DNA of 64,000 nucleotides. Origin: Archangium lipolyticum (lineage in GTDB: Bacteria; Myxococcota; Myxococcia; Myxococcales; Myxococcaceae). Each line of letters opens with the position of its first letter. Within the stretch, counting starts at the first letter, position 1. Position numbers and translations under genes: made by a program. Location of the stretch: contig NZ_JANKBZ010000010.1 in assembly GCF_024623785.1 (NCBI RefSeq), positions 186,001 to 250,000 of the forward strand. The letters are read 5' to 3'. Positions 28,828-37,378 of the stretch are shown here, piece after piece. The notes under the pieces are model-generated. The model made no database searches. It worked only from the letters and a program-made list of their open reading frames with translations, and had not been told where the DNA came from.

Positions 28828-30210
28828 ATGTCCAAGCCAGAATCGCTGGTCCTCTTCCTCTTCGTCCTGTTGCTCCTGGCCCACCTGCTCGGCGCCCTCT
28901 GCGTGCGGTTGAGGCAACCGCGAGTGGTGGGAGAAATACTGGCGGGCGTGCTCGCGGGCCCCGCGCTTCTGGGGCGCCTGGAATTCTTTCCAAGGCCTGG
29001 AACCCATCACCAGCCCGCCCTGGATTTTCTTTATGCCTTCGGGCTGCTGATGTTGATGTTCCTGTCGGGGGCGGGCATCCACTCGCTGTTCCACCCGGAT
29101 GATCGACGGAAGATTGTCTGGCTGACCTCGTTCGGAACAGTGCTGCCCTTCCTCATCGCCACCGCGCTGAGCATGAGCCTGCCCCTGGACTCGCTCATGG
29201 GCCCGGCGGGGCATCCCGTCGCGCTCCTGCTCATCATCGGCATCTCCGTCTCCATCACCTCCATCCCCGTCATCTCGCGCATCTTCCAGGATCTCCAGGT
29301 GATGCATACGCGCTTCGCGCGGCTCGTGTTGGGAGTGGCGGTGGTGGAGGACATCGCGCTCTGGGCGGGACTGGCTGGGGCCCTGTCCCTGGCACGCGCG
29401 AGCGCGCTGCCCTGGAGCGACATCACGAAGCACATCACCGTGACCGTGCTCTACATGGTCCTGGGCCTGTTCCTGGTGCCACGGGTCCTCCAGTGGCTGC
29501 ACGCGGCGCGCTGGAATCCGCTCGCGCGCATGTCGCCCGTGACGCAGGTGGTCCTGCTGCTCCTCGCCTATGCCGCGGTGGCGGAGCTCCTCGACATCAA
29601 CCAGGTCTTCGCCGGCTTCCTCGCCGGCCTGGCGGCCTCGAGGAACTCCTCGTTCACCCAGGAGACGCTGGACTCCATCGCGGGGCTCTCCAACTCGCTC
29701 TTCATCCCGCTCTACTTCGCGCTGGTCGGCTACAAGCTGGCGCTGATCAACGCGCTCTCACCCGGCATGCTCTGCGCCTTCCTCGTTGTCGCCTGCGTCA
29801 TCAAGCTGGCCTCGGTGGGACTGGGGGCCCGGCTCGCCGGTTTCCCTTCCTCGGATGCCCTCAACCTCGCCGTGGCGACGAACGCGCGCGGAGGGCCGGG
29901 CATCGCGGTGGCCAGCGTGGCGTTCGATGCTGGCATCATCAGCCCCGCCTTCTACACCACGCTGGTCGCGGTGGCGGTGTTGACCTCCCAGGCGGCGGGG
30001 GCCTGGCTGAGCGCCGTGCTGCGGCGTGGGCAATCCCTGCTCAGTGACGGGCCCGGGTCCGAGGCCGCGGCTGAGCGCGCACCCTCCGCCGCTCGGACGG
30101 ATGTTCCTTCTGGACACGCGGGGGCCACGGCACGAATCCCTGGAACCCATCGGGCTTTCGTCGCGCTCAACCTCATGCATGAAGACAGCAAGGGGCGCCA
30201 GAGGCCGTGA
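28828..30210 (+). CDS. CPA2-family cation/proton antiporter
   Basis: A 460-residue membrane protein with about 12 hydrophobic helices, belonging to the Na+/H+ exchanger/KefB group. Helpful marks are RQPRVVGEILAGVLAGPALLG, SITSIPVISRIFQDL, VVEDIALWAGLAGAL, INQVFAGFLAGLAAS and TNARGGPGIAVASVAFDAGII, all typical of CPA2 transporters. About 60 residues of hydrophilic tail follow the last helix. The ATG at 28828 has AGGAG at 28821-28825. It is 45 bases after ferredoxin and likely in the operon; it could maintain ion balance or serve self-protection, which is inference. Confidence 0.85.
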   Translation: MSKPESLVLFLFVLLLLAHLLGALCVRLRQPRVVGEILAGVLAGPALLGRLEFFPRPGTHHQPALDFLYAFGLLMLMFLSGAGIHSLFHPDDRRKIVWLTSFGTVLPFLIATALSMSLPLDSLMGPAGHPVALLLIIGISVSITSIPVISRIFQDLQVMHTRFARLVLGVAVVEDIALWAGLAGALSLARASALPWSDITKHITVTVLYMVLGLFLVPRVLQWLHAARWNPLARMSPVTQVVLLLLAYAAVAELLDINQVFAGFLAGLAASRNSSFTQETLDSIAGLSNSLFIPLYFALVGYKLALINALSPGMLCAFLVVACVIKLASVGLGARLAGFPSSDALNLAVATNARGGPGIAVASVAFDAGIISPAFYTTLVAVAVLTSQAAGAWLSAVLRRGQSLLSDGPGSEAAAERAPSAARTDVPSGHAGATARIPGTHRAFVALNLMHEDSKGRQRP

Positions 30211-30271
30211 GCCTGCACGCGCGTCTCCGGTGCGAGCGCCCCCAAACGTGCGAAACTCGAACTTGGAAAGA

Positions 30272-30301
30272 TTGACAAAGCATTGCGGGCGATTCTGGTG
30301 T
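30272..30301 (+). promoter_or_regulatory. possible sigma70-type promoter before CrtC-like gene
   Basis: A perfect TTGACA (30272-30277) is followed after 18 bases by TGGTGT (30296-30301), a poor -10. The predicted start would leave only a few bases before the ATG at 30313. The -35 element is convincing, the -10 is not. Confidence 0.35.
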
Positions 30302-30312
30302 AGAGTGAGCGC

Positions 30313-31338
30313 ATGCTGATTGATTACCGGCGCATTCAATCGGGTGGGGAGCTGAGGAAGTTGGAGCGGAAGAACTTCCTCGACAAGAAGGCGAAAATGC
30401 AATGGTGGTACGTGGACGTCGTGATGAGCGACGGAAGCGTGCTGCTCGTGGCGTTCGTACCGAAGAAGTGGTGGCCGGACGTGGCCAGGGCGAATCTCGA
30501 CGACGCGCTGGTATTCGTGGCGATGGTGGATGGCAAGGAACGCAAGTCACGGTCGGTGACCAAGACGCTGGATTCGTCGCGCATGCGCGTCTCGGAAGAG
30601 GGGCTGCGCCTCGAGGTCCCCGGCATGACCATCGTTCGCGAGGGCACCGACCCGGCGGCGTATCGGTTCGTGTTCGATCTGGAGGAGCTGAAGGGGCAGC
30701 TGGACGTCCGCGCGGTGGCGCGCCCGTTCTCGGCGTTCCCGACAGGGAAGCTGCCCGGGGTGGGTCGAGCCGCGCTGCTCGGCGGGGCGCTGAGCAGCGA
30801 GGCGTTCAGCTATGTCTCACTGGTGCCGCGCGGCAAGGCCAGCGGCGAGCTGTCCTGGGGTTCGGAGCGAATCGTCATCGACGGTCACGCCTATCACGAG
30901 CAGGGACGTTACGATGAGGCGCCGGAACGGCTCAGCAGGAAGGGCTGGTTCTGGTGTCATTTCCTCCATCCCGAATGGAACGTGTTCGGATCGCCGGGCG
31001 TGTTCCTGTACGTGCAGAAGGAGGAGGAGGCTCCGGTGTTCAGCGGCTTCAACCTGTTCGACAGGAGCCTGGGCTTCAAGAACCGCACGACAGCGGGAGA
31101 GGGACCGCACCACAAAATCTACAGTGGTGGCGAGATGCACTTCGCCTACAACGGCCTCCAGCTGTCGGTGAAGGCGGACCCTCGGCGGAACGCGCCGCTC
31201 GTGTCATTCCCATCGGCGACGACGAGGCAGATCTATCACACGCTGGTGACCGACGCGGAGTTGACCGTCGAGACCAAGGGCTCGACCCGGCGCATCCCGG
31301 GTCAGATGATCCTGGAGTCGTGCTGGCTGGGGCTTTGA
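30313..31338 (+). CDS. CrtC/AttH-like lipocalin-fold protein
   Basis: A 341-residue protein with the two-barrel lipocalin-like plan of carotenoid 1,2-hydratase (CrtC) and AttH. The mark is KMQWWYVDVVMSDGSVLLVAFV (QWWY at 30-33), followed by many beta strands and a second QWWY-like region around GWFWCHFLHPEWNVF. No signal peptide. CrtC hydrates carotenoids, and relatives with the same fold act as pericyclases in natural-product pathways, so action on a hydrophobic unsaturated chain fits the surrounding locus. It stands alone as a transcription unit and is convergent with a hydrolase gene. The reaction is unknown. Confidence 0.55.
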   Translation: MLIDYRRIQSGGELRKLERKNFLDKKAKMQWWYVDVVMSDGSVLLVAFVPKKWWPDVARANLDDALVFVAMVDGKERKSRSVTKTLDSSRMRVSEEGLRLEVPGMTIVREGTDPAAYRFVFDLEELKGQLDVRAVARPFSAFPTGKLPGVGRAALLGGALSSEAFSYVSLVPRGKASGELSWGSERIVIDGHAYHEQGRYDEAPERLSRKGWFWCHFLHPEWNVFGSPGVFLYVQKEEEAPVFSGFNLFDRSLGFKNRTTAGEGPHHKIYSGGEMHFAYNGLQLSVKADPRRNAPLVSFPSATTRQIYHTLVTDAELTVETKGSTRRIPGQMILESCWLGL

Positions 31339-31360
31339 GCCATCCGCACCCAATCCCTTC

Positions 31361-31400
31361 AGGGGAGGACATCGCCGCTCGAGCAGCGGCGATGTCCCCT
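31361..31400. terminator. long inverted repeat between convergent genes
   Basis: The arm at 31361-31379 pairs with 31385-31400 through 16 bp with a three-base bulge, and the loop is CGAGC. It lies between the stops of the CrtC-like gene (+) and the alpha/beta hydrolase (-). There is no clear T-run, but the position and stability suit a bidirectional transcript end. It differs from the REP-like repeat of the window. Confidence 0.6.
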
Positions 31401-31407
31401 GGCGTTC

Positions 31408-32295
31408 TCAAACGCCTTCCAGCACCGCTCGCCACAGCTCGGGCCACGCCGCCGAGTTGCTTCGCCGAAAGACATCCTGATGTTTCAGTTTCTTGACGCC
31501 GAGGTCTGACGGGCTGCGCACGCGCACGTCCTTCTTCGCCTTGGGCATGAACTCGAGGAACGCGCGCGCGGTTTCGGGGGTCGTCAAGGGATCATCCGTG
31601 AACACGTACGAGATGATCGGCGTTGCGATTTCATTGAAGTAATGCGGCTTCAATCGATCGTCGAGCTCGCCGCGGAAGTAATCCGCCTTGTGAGACCAGC
31701 GCCGCCAGGTCTTGAACGCGCCGGCGGGCAAGGTCGAACCGCCCCAGAGTCCGCCCGAGGGAATGTAGCCCTTCGTCGCCAGTTGAAGCGGCCCGTAAAT
31801 CCACCAGAAGAAGAGATCGACCAGGGGTTGCTTCGGGAAGCGGTGCTTCCACCAGGTCCCGAACCCGACGCCGATGAACACCTGCCGGGTGAGCTTCTGA
31901 TGGTTGGGCATGAACCCCGTGATGTGCCCACCCACGCTGTGCGCGACGTGGAATACAGGTACACCCGGTGCGGCTTCGATCAGCCGATCGAGCGCGGCGG
32001 ACATGTCGAGGCGCCCCCAATCCGGGGTGTCCATCTTGAACCCGCGCAGGTCCTTGGGCGCGGATGCGGCGACGCCGCGGTAGTCGTAGACCAGGCACGC
32101 CGCGCCGCGCTCCGCGCCATGGCGCATGAAGTGAAGGTAGAACTCCTTGGGCAACCCGGTCGCCGTAGAGAATAGGACCGCCGAGGTCGGACGCTCCGGA
32201 AGCAGGAGCCGCCCGGAGAGCGGGAAACCGTCTGTCGTGTTGATGGTGATGTCTTGTTCGCGGATGCTCGCCGACGTCTGCGTCGGAATGTTCAT
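31408..32295 (-). CDS. alpha/beta hydrolase
   Basis: A 295-residue serine hydrolase. The nucleophile elbow is AHSVGGH (Ser120). ACLVYDYRGVAAS is the usual strand after the oxyanion region, and PIISYVFTDDPLTTPE supplies the likely catalytic acid. The final His is less obvious. It resembles the YheT/BAAT-like hydrolases that act on acyl esters or thioesters. The ATG at 32295 has a strong AAGGAG site; a longer reading frame upstream would overlap the control region of the acyl-CoA oxidase-like gene, from which it is divergent. The substrate is unknown; a lipid role fits the context. Confidence 0.75.
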   Translation of the reverse strand: MNIPTQTSASIREQDITINTTDGFPLSGRLLLPERPTSAVLFSTATGLPKEFYLHFMRHGAERGAACLVYDYRGVAASAPKDLRGFKMDTPDWGRLDMSAALDRLIEAAPGVPVFHVAHSVGGHITGFMPNHQKLTRQVFIGVGFGTWWKHRFPKQPLVDLFFWWIYGPLQLATKGYIPSGGLWGGSTLPAGAFKTWRRWSHKADYFRGELDDRLKPHYFNEIATPIISYVFTDDPLTTPETARAFLEFMPKAKKDVRVRSPSDLGVKKLKHQDVFRRSNSAAWPELWRAVLEGV

Positions 32296-32543
32296 GCCTG
32301 TCTCCTTTACGAGTCCCAGCGCGGCCGCTCTTCCGGTAACGCCAGATATTTTCATCAGCCAATCTCCCAGGGACTCGCCATCGAACCGCTCCCCCCTGGT
32401 CAATGACGATCTTGAGGATAGCGGGTCGACCGACGAGGAACAATCAAGAAGGACGTTCCGTGATGAACAAAGATTGTGCATGAGCCTTGTCGCGGGCGGC
32501 CTTGTTCTCGATGGTCTCGATAGTCGATCAGCGAGGCCCAATC

Positions 32544-34373
32544 ATGACCATGCAGCCCCTCTTGGTTTCAGAGCCCTCTATCGAGGATCAGCTCTACCGG
32601 ATCCTGAACAGCACTCGTCCCGATTATGCCTGGAAGCTGCGCAGGTATTTCGATGAGCAGTGGGATCCCTCACTGACGTTCCAGAACGAGGACCTCGACG
32701 GGTTTCGCGAGAAGACGCACTTCATGGTGCGCAAGCTTCTCCAGTCGAACCTGCTGTCCCTGGCCGAGCTGAACCAGAAGCCATCCGAGTACATGAAGTT
32801 CTGCGAGCATTCGTGCTGGATCGACGGAAGCGTCGCGGCCACGTTGTTCGGGCACTTCCTCATCTTCGGCGGAAGCCTGCTCTTCCTCGGCACCGAACGG
32901 CATCGCCCCTTGGTCGACGTCGCCAATGACTTCAGGCTCCCCGGTTGCTTCTGCATGACCGAGGTCGGACACGGCAGCAATCTCGCGGGGCTCGGCACCA
33001 CCGCGACGTACGACGCCGAGCGCGGCGAGTTCATCATCAACACGCCGAGCTGGCACGACGCGAAGTGGGCGATTGCATTGCTCGCCTGGAACGCGCGGGT
33101 CGTCACGGTCATGGCGCAGCTCTACATGCCCGACGGAGAATGCAAGGGAATCCACTCGTTCCTGGTGCCGGTGCGAGACGAAGAGGGGCGACCGCTGCCG
33201 GGCGTGAAGATCAGCGACGTCGATTGGCTGATTGGCTTGAACGGCGTGGGGATCGGCGGGGCGATGTTCGATCACGTGCGCATCCCGCGCGAGAACCTGC
33301 TCAATCGTTTCGCGGACGTGACGGCGGAAGGGAAGTATGTGACGTCGTTCGCATCGTCGGGCGATCTCTTTCGCGCGCAGATCTCACCGCTGATGATCGA
33401 GCGGCTCGTCCCCTTCGCGGTGGCGGGCGTGAAGATCGCCCTCGCCGTCGCGGCACGTTATGGCAAGGAGCGGCGCCAGTTCGGACCGCGCGGTGGACCG
33501 GAGCGCCCCATCATCGAATACAGCAGTCACAAGCGGCGATTGATGCCCGGCGTCGCCGAGTCGTACGCGATCTCCCTCATGCTTGAGCGCCTGCATCTCG
33601 AGGCGGATTGCACGATGCCCGAGCCGCTGCCAACGCCGCTTCAACCGCTCTGCGCGTCGTTCAAGGCCTACTCGTACGAGACGGCGACACGGGTCATCCA
33701 GAACGCGCGCGAGTGCTGCGGTGTGCATTCGTTCCGGCACATCAACAAGATCGCCCGGGCACAGCTCGACATGCATGGCTTCGCACACGCGGCCGGTGAC
33801 AACGTGGTGCTGTATCAATACGCGGGGCGGATCCTGCTCGAGGACTTCGCCGGGGGCAAAGGTCCGTTCAAGGAGGCCACCGAGCCCGAGCCCTCCACCT
33901 ACTCGGACACCTGCGCGAAGCATCAGGCGTTGTTCGCGGCGCGGTTCGCCCAGCTCCTCGACTACACGCGCGGTGAGTTCATGAAGCACATGGGCGAGGG
34001 AATGAATCGCGCCGACGCCTGGAACGAGATCCTGACGTACGCGATCGAAGTCGGCCGCGCGTACGCGATTCGCGAGACGCACAAGCAGTTCCTGCGCGTC
34101 ATTGGCACCTGCTCGCCGGGCCCGGTGAAGGACATCCTGATGGAGCTGTGCGAGCTGTATGGGTGGTCAACGGTGTCGGCTCAGCTCGGCTGGTACCGGG
34201 ATGTCTCTGACGGCTCGCTCGACCTCTCCGGGCTCTCCGTCGAGCGAATGGTGCTCGAGTATTCGCAGCGACTGGCGCCGAAGCTCGATCTCCTGGTGGA
34301 TTCCTTCGGGATCCCGGAGGTGCTGCTCCCGGCGGCAGATCTGATGGCGGACCTGCCGGGGAAGTTCAGCTAG
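32544..34373 (+). CDS. acyl-CoA oxidase/dehydrogenase family flavoprotein
   Basis: A 609-residue protein built like acyl-CoA oxidases rather than the shorter dehydrogenases. CFCMTEVGHGSNLAGLGTTATYD is the FAD/substrate motif. GLNGVGIGGAMFDHVRIPRENLLNRF is the middle-domain block. RYGKERRQFGPRGGPERPIIEYSSHKRRLMP and CGVHSF follow, then a second helical domain. It would introduce a double bond into an acyl thioester, passing electrons to O2 or ETF. The start is taken at ATG 32544 (MTMQPLL), with a second ATG two codons on. It overlaps the convergent desaturase gene by 8 bases at the stops. Confidence 0.85.
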   Translation: MTMQPLLVSEPSIEDQLYRILNSTRPDYAWKLRRYFDEQWDPSLTFQNEDLDGFREKTHFMVRKLLQSNLLSLAELNQKPSEYMKFCEHSCWIDGSVAATLFGHFLIFGGSLLFLGTERHRPLVDVANDFRLPGCFCMTEVGHGSNLAGLGTTATYDAERGEFIINTPSWHDAKWAIALLAWNARVVTVMAQLYMPDGECKGIHSFLVPVRDEEGRPLPGVKISDVDWLIGLNGVGIGGAMFDHVRIPRENLLNRFADVTAEGKYVTSFASSGDLFRAQISPLMIERLVPFAVAGVKIALAVAARYGKERRQFGPRGGPERPIIEYSSHKRRLMPGVAESYAISLMLERLHLEADCTMPEPLPTPLQPLCASFKAYSYETATRVIQNARECCGVHSFRHINKIARAQLDMHGFAHAAGDNVVLYQYAGRILLEDFAGGKGPFKEATEPEPSTYSDTCAKHQALFAARFAQLLDYTRGEFMKHMGEGMNRADAWNEILTYAIEVGRAYAIRETHKQFLRVIGTCSPGPVKDILMELCELYGWSTVSAQLGWYRDVSDGSLDLSGLSVERMVLEYSQRLAPKLDLLVDSFGIPEVLLPAADLMADLPGKFS

Positions 34374-35184
34374 CTTTGTCGTGCAGCTGGTCGAGGGCTC
34401 GCCGCTGATACTCCGCGAACTCCTGGCGCGACACGCCCAGGAGTTTGAGGAGCGGCATCCAGACCTTCAGGAAGAAGCCCCAGCGATTGAAGCTGTTGTG
34501 CATGCGCAGCGTCTCGACACGCCGCTCCGAGTCGGGGAGGAGATCGATCGCCGGCATGCGGAAGCCGACGGACACCAGGGCGAGATCCTCCAGTGTCTCG
34601 TGGCGGTGCTCCTCGAGCTCGAGCTTGAGGACGGCGCGGTAGAACTGCTGGTGCGCCGCCTCGTCGCGCGCGATGAGGCGGTAGATGGTCGTGAGCACCT
34701 CGTCGTTGCCGGCCCGGGCGTCCTCGAGCTGGCGTGCGTACGCGAGGAGCGTGCTCGCTTCCTGGATGGCGCCATAACAGGTCATCCGGCGGGGCGTGTC
34801 CCATGGAAGGCGCCAGGGCCGGGCCGCGATGGCGTCCTCGAGGCCGCGCAGCTGCTCCTCGGTGCGCTGTCCTGTCTTGAGCAGATACATCCGCAACGCG
34901 AGGCCGTGTTTGGATTCCTCGTAGCCCCAGTTCGCCTGGAACCACGCCCGGCCGAAGTTCTCGCGCACGAGGTTGACGCCCTGGCCGAGATAATCGGGCA
35001 GGTAGAGCTCGACGCCGCAGAACGTCTCGACGTTCATCGCGCGCCCCTCGTCGTATACCGACGGATTCAGGCGATCCCATGGAATGTCGTCGTACACGCT
35101 CCAGCGCCGCTTCTTCTCGGCGGTCTCGAAGAAGCTCATGTACATCCTGTAAACTTCCTCTCGAAACCGAATGGATCCGCTCAT
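34366..35184 (-). CDS. soluble acyl-ACP desaturase, di-iron
   Basis: A 272-residue protein of the plant-type acyl-ACP desaturase family (FA_desaturase_2; mycobacterial DesA1/DesA2 relatives). All four di-iron ligand sites are visible: Glu59 (CGVELY), E90-x2-H93 (YEESKH), Glu142 (IQEAST) and E175-x2-H178 (DEAAH). It should insert a cis double bond into an ACP-bound acyl chain using O2 and ferredoxin electrons; two ACPs and a ferredoxin are encoded nearby. The ATG at 35184 gives a normal N-terminus (MSGSIRFREE). A hairpin at 35191-35205 covers the only G-rich ribosome-binding stretch. Confidence 0.88.
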   Translation of the reverse strand: MSGSIRFREEVYRMYMSFFETAEKKRRWSVYDDIPWDRLNPSVYDEGRAMNVETFCGVELYLPDYLGQGVNLVRENFGRAWFQANWGYEESKHGLALRMYLLKTGQRTEEQLRGLEDAIAARPWRLPWDTPRRMTCYGAIQEASTLLAYARQLEDARAGNDEVLTTIYRLIARDEAAHQQFYRAVLKLELEEHRHETLEDLALVSVGFRMPAIDLLPDSERRVETLRMHNSFNRWGFFLKVWMPLLKLLGVSRQEFAEYQRRALDQLHDKAS

Positions 35185-35190
35185 GGTTGC

Positions 35191-35205
35191 CCCCGTTTCA
35201 CGGGG
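35191..35205 (-). promoter_or_regulatory. hairpin over desaturase ribosome-binding site
   Basis: CCCCG at 35191-35195 and CGGGG at 35201-35205 pair around a 5-base loop. On the minus strand the GGGG of this stem is the only Shine-Dalgarno-like stretch before the ATG at 35184, so folding could limit translation. Confidence 0.35.
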
Positions 35206-35307
35206 AGTATTTATTGCAGTTGCGCCTTGCCCGCCATTGGAATAAGAAATCCTTTCATAATCTGACGATGATCCTTCGGCCCGAGGGGTAGTCCGCCCGG
35301 GGGGGTT

Positions 35308-37137
35308 ATGAAACAAAGTACTGGTCTCCTCGCGAAGGTTGGAGGCGTGCACGAAAGCCGCACGCTGCACGAAGCATTGCTCAGGTTGGACGAGGCTCCG
35401 GCGACGCGTGGATTCACCTTCCAGAACGAGCGGGGCGAGGAGCGTTTCGTCTCGTTTCCAGCGCTTCATGCCGAGAGCCGCCGGCGGGGCGCGGCGCTGC
35501 AGGCATTGGGAATGAAAAAAGGTGATCGCCTGGGAATGGTGATCATCGACCCCGAGGACTTCGTCGCGACGTTCCTGGGCGCGTTACGCGTGGGTGTCGT
35601 TCCGGTGCCGCTCTATCCGCCCATGCACCTGGGCAATCTCGAAAACTACACACAGCAGGCGGCGGCGATCCTTTCGTCATCGGGCTCGACCGTGCTCGCG
35701 GTGAGCGCCGGGCTGGCCAGCATCTTCTGGGCGTTCGTCGATCGCGTGCCGAGCCTCGCGCGCGTGGTCGAGACGTCGTCCCTCGCGGGAGACGCGTCGG
35801 CGCTGCGCGAGGTGTTGGTGGCGCCGGAGGATCTGGTGTTCTTGCAGTACACGTCGGGCTCGACGGGGACGCCGAAAGGCGTGAAGGCGACCAGCCGCAC
35901 GCTCATCGCCAACATTCACGGCTTCATGGGCGCGTCGCTTTCCATGCAGCCGGAGGTGGACATCGGCGTGAGCTGGCTGCCGCTCCAGCACGACATGGGA
36001 TTGATCGGCTTCGTGCTCGGGCCGATCTACTGGCAGGTCGCGGTGACGTTCATCCCCACGCTGCGCTTCCTCAAGCGTCCGGAGTGCTGGATGGAGACGA
36101 TGCACCGCCAGAAGGCGACCGTCTCCTTTGCCCCGAACTTCGCGTACGGGTGGCTGACGCGCGTCGCCAGGGACGAGGATCTCGAGCGATGGTCGCTGGG
36201 GCACGTTCGCGTCCTCGGCGTCGGCGCGGAGCCGTTGCATTACGACACCCTGAAGCGCTTCACCGACAAGTTCGCGCGCACCGGGCTGAGCCCCGACGTG
36301 CTCCTTCCGGCGTACGGTCTGGCGGAATCGATGCTGGCGATCAGCATGAAGACGTCGACCGAGCCGATGAACGTGCGGGCGCTCGACGCCAGACGCTTTC
36401 GCGACGACGGCATGTCCGTGCCTCCCGACGGTGGAGAGGTCGAGTACCACATCGGTTGTGGCAAGGTGATCCCCGGACACGAGCTGCGCGTCGTCGATGA
36501 GAAGGGGCGGACATGCCCGGACGGCATGCGCGGTGAGATCCAGTTCCGTGGCCCGTCGGTGATGGAGGGCTATCAGGAGGGCGGCGCCGGCGAGCTCATC
36601 GACTCCGACGGATGGCTCAAGACCGGCGATCTCGGCTATCTCGTGGACGGTGAGCTCTACGTGGTGGGGCGCGCGAAGGATCTCATCATCATCCGCGGCC
36701 GCAACATCAGCCCGCAGACGATCGAGTGGGAGGTCAACAAGCTCCCGGGCGTGCGCGCTGGCACGACCATCGCGGTCGCGGTTCGCGTCGATGACAGCGA
36801 GGGCGTGGTGGTCATGTTGGAGACGCGCGGCGGCGACGTGGAGGCGCTCAAGGCCGAGGTCTCCGCGACGGTGAAGCGTGTGATCGGCGTTCCACCGGCG
36901 GACGTGGTCTGTCTGCCGCCCGGGACGATTCCCAAGACCTCGTCGGGCAAGCTTCAGCGCGGCAAGGCCCGTCGGCAGTATCTGGAAGGAAAGCTCGGGC
37001 TGGAAGGGTCGCGCACCGCGGGGTCGATGGGTGCGCGTCTACGCCTGGGACTGCAGGTGACCCGGTCCTGGTGGGCGCGCGCCAGGTTTTCGCTTTGGCC
37101 CAAGAACACGAACGAGGAAGAGCACAGACATGAGTGA
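35308..37137 (+). CDS. fatty acyl-AMP ligase, FAAL 2
   Basis: A 609-residue FAAL. LQYTSGSTGTPKGV is the A3 motif, SWLPLQHDMGLIGFVLGP the FAAL hallmark, LPAYGLAESMLAISM and WLKTGDLGYL follow, and PKTSSGKLQRGKARRQYL holds the catalytic Lys. A basic tail of about 50 residues (ARLRLGLQVTRSWWARARFSLW) may bind membrane. It should load the ACP whose gene overlaps its 3' end by eight bases. It differs from FAAL 1 in sequence detail and in codon style (more codons ending in CG), so it looks like a separately acquired unit rather than a recent duplicate. Confidence 0.92.
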   Translation: MKQSTGLLAKVGGVHESRTLHEALLRLDEAPATRGFTFQNERGEERFVSFPALHAESRRRGAALQALGMKKGDRLGMVIIDPEDFVATFLGALRVGVVPVPLYPPMHLGNLENYTQQAAAILSSSGSTVLAVSAGLASIFWAFVDRVPSLARVVETSSLAGDASALREVLVAPEDLVFLQYTSGSTGTPKGVKATSRTLIANIHGFMGASLSMQPEVDIGVSWLPLQHDMGLIGFVLGPIYWQVAVTFIPTLRFLKRPECWMETMHRQKATVSFAPNFAYGWLTRVARDEDLERWSLGHVRVLGVGAEPLHYDTLKRFTDKFARTGLSPDVLLPAYGLAESMLAISMKTSTEPMNVRALDARRFRDDGMSVPPDGGEVEYHIGCGKVIPGHELRVVDEKGRTCPDGMRGEIQFRGPSVMEGYQEGGAGELIDSDGWLKTGDLGYLVDGELYVVGRAKDLIIIRGRNISPQTIEWEVNKLPGVRAGTTIAVAVRVDDSEGVVVMLETRGGDVEALKAEVSATVKRVIGVPPADVVCLPPGTIPKTSSGKLQRGKARRQYLEGKLGLEGSRTAGSMGARLRLGLQVTRSWWARARFSLWPKNTNEEEHRHE

Positions 37138-37378
37138 CCTGGAGATCATCGACCTGGTGAAGTCCGCGCTGATCAAGGTGCGGCCGGAGTTCGCCGCCGG
37201 TTTCGAGTCGGTGGCGATGAGCACGCGGTTCGAGAACCTCCGCATCGACTCGGTCGACACCCTGCGGATGATCACGTTCCTCGAGGACAAGGTTGGATTC
37301 GTGTTTCAGGACGATGACTTGAGCCGCATCGAGACGGTGACGGATCTGGCCGCGATCATCCGGAAGCACGGGCGTTAG
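37130..37378 (+). CDS. acyl carrier protein 2
   Basis: An 82-residue carrier protein. The 4'-phosphopantetheine Ser41 lies in LRIDSVDTLRM, a DSV variant of the usual DSL. Helices on both sides match an ACP. The ATG at 37130 overlaps the end of FAAL 2, so the two are co-translated. The 3' end overlaps the end of the convergent dehalogenase-like gene by 23 bases. It likely carries the acyl chain seen by the desaturase or the oxidase-like flavoprotein. Confidence 0.88.
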   Translation: MSDLEIIDLVKSALIKVRPEFAAGFESVAMSTRFENLRIDSVDTLRMITFLEDKVGFVFQDDDLSRIETVTDLAAIIRKHGR

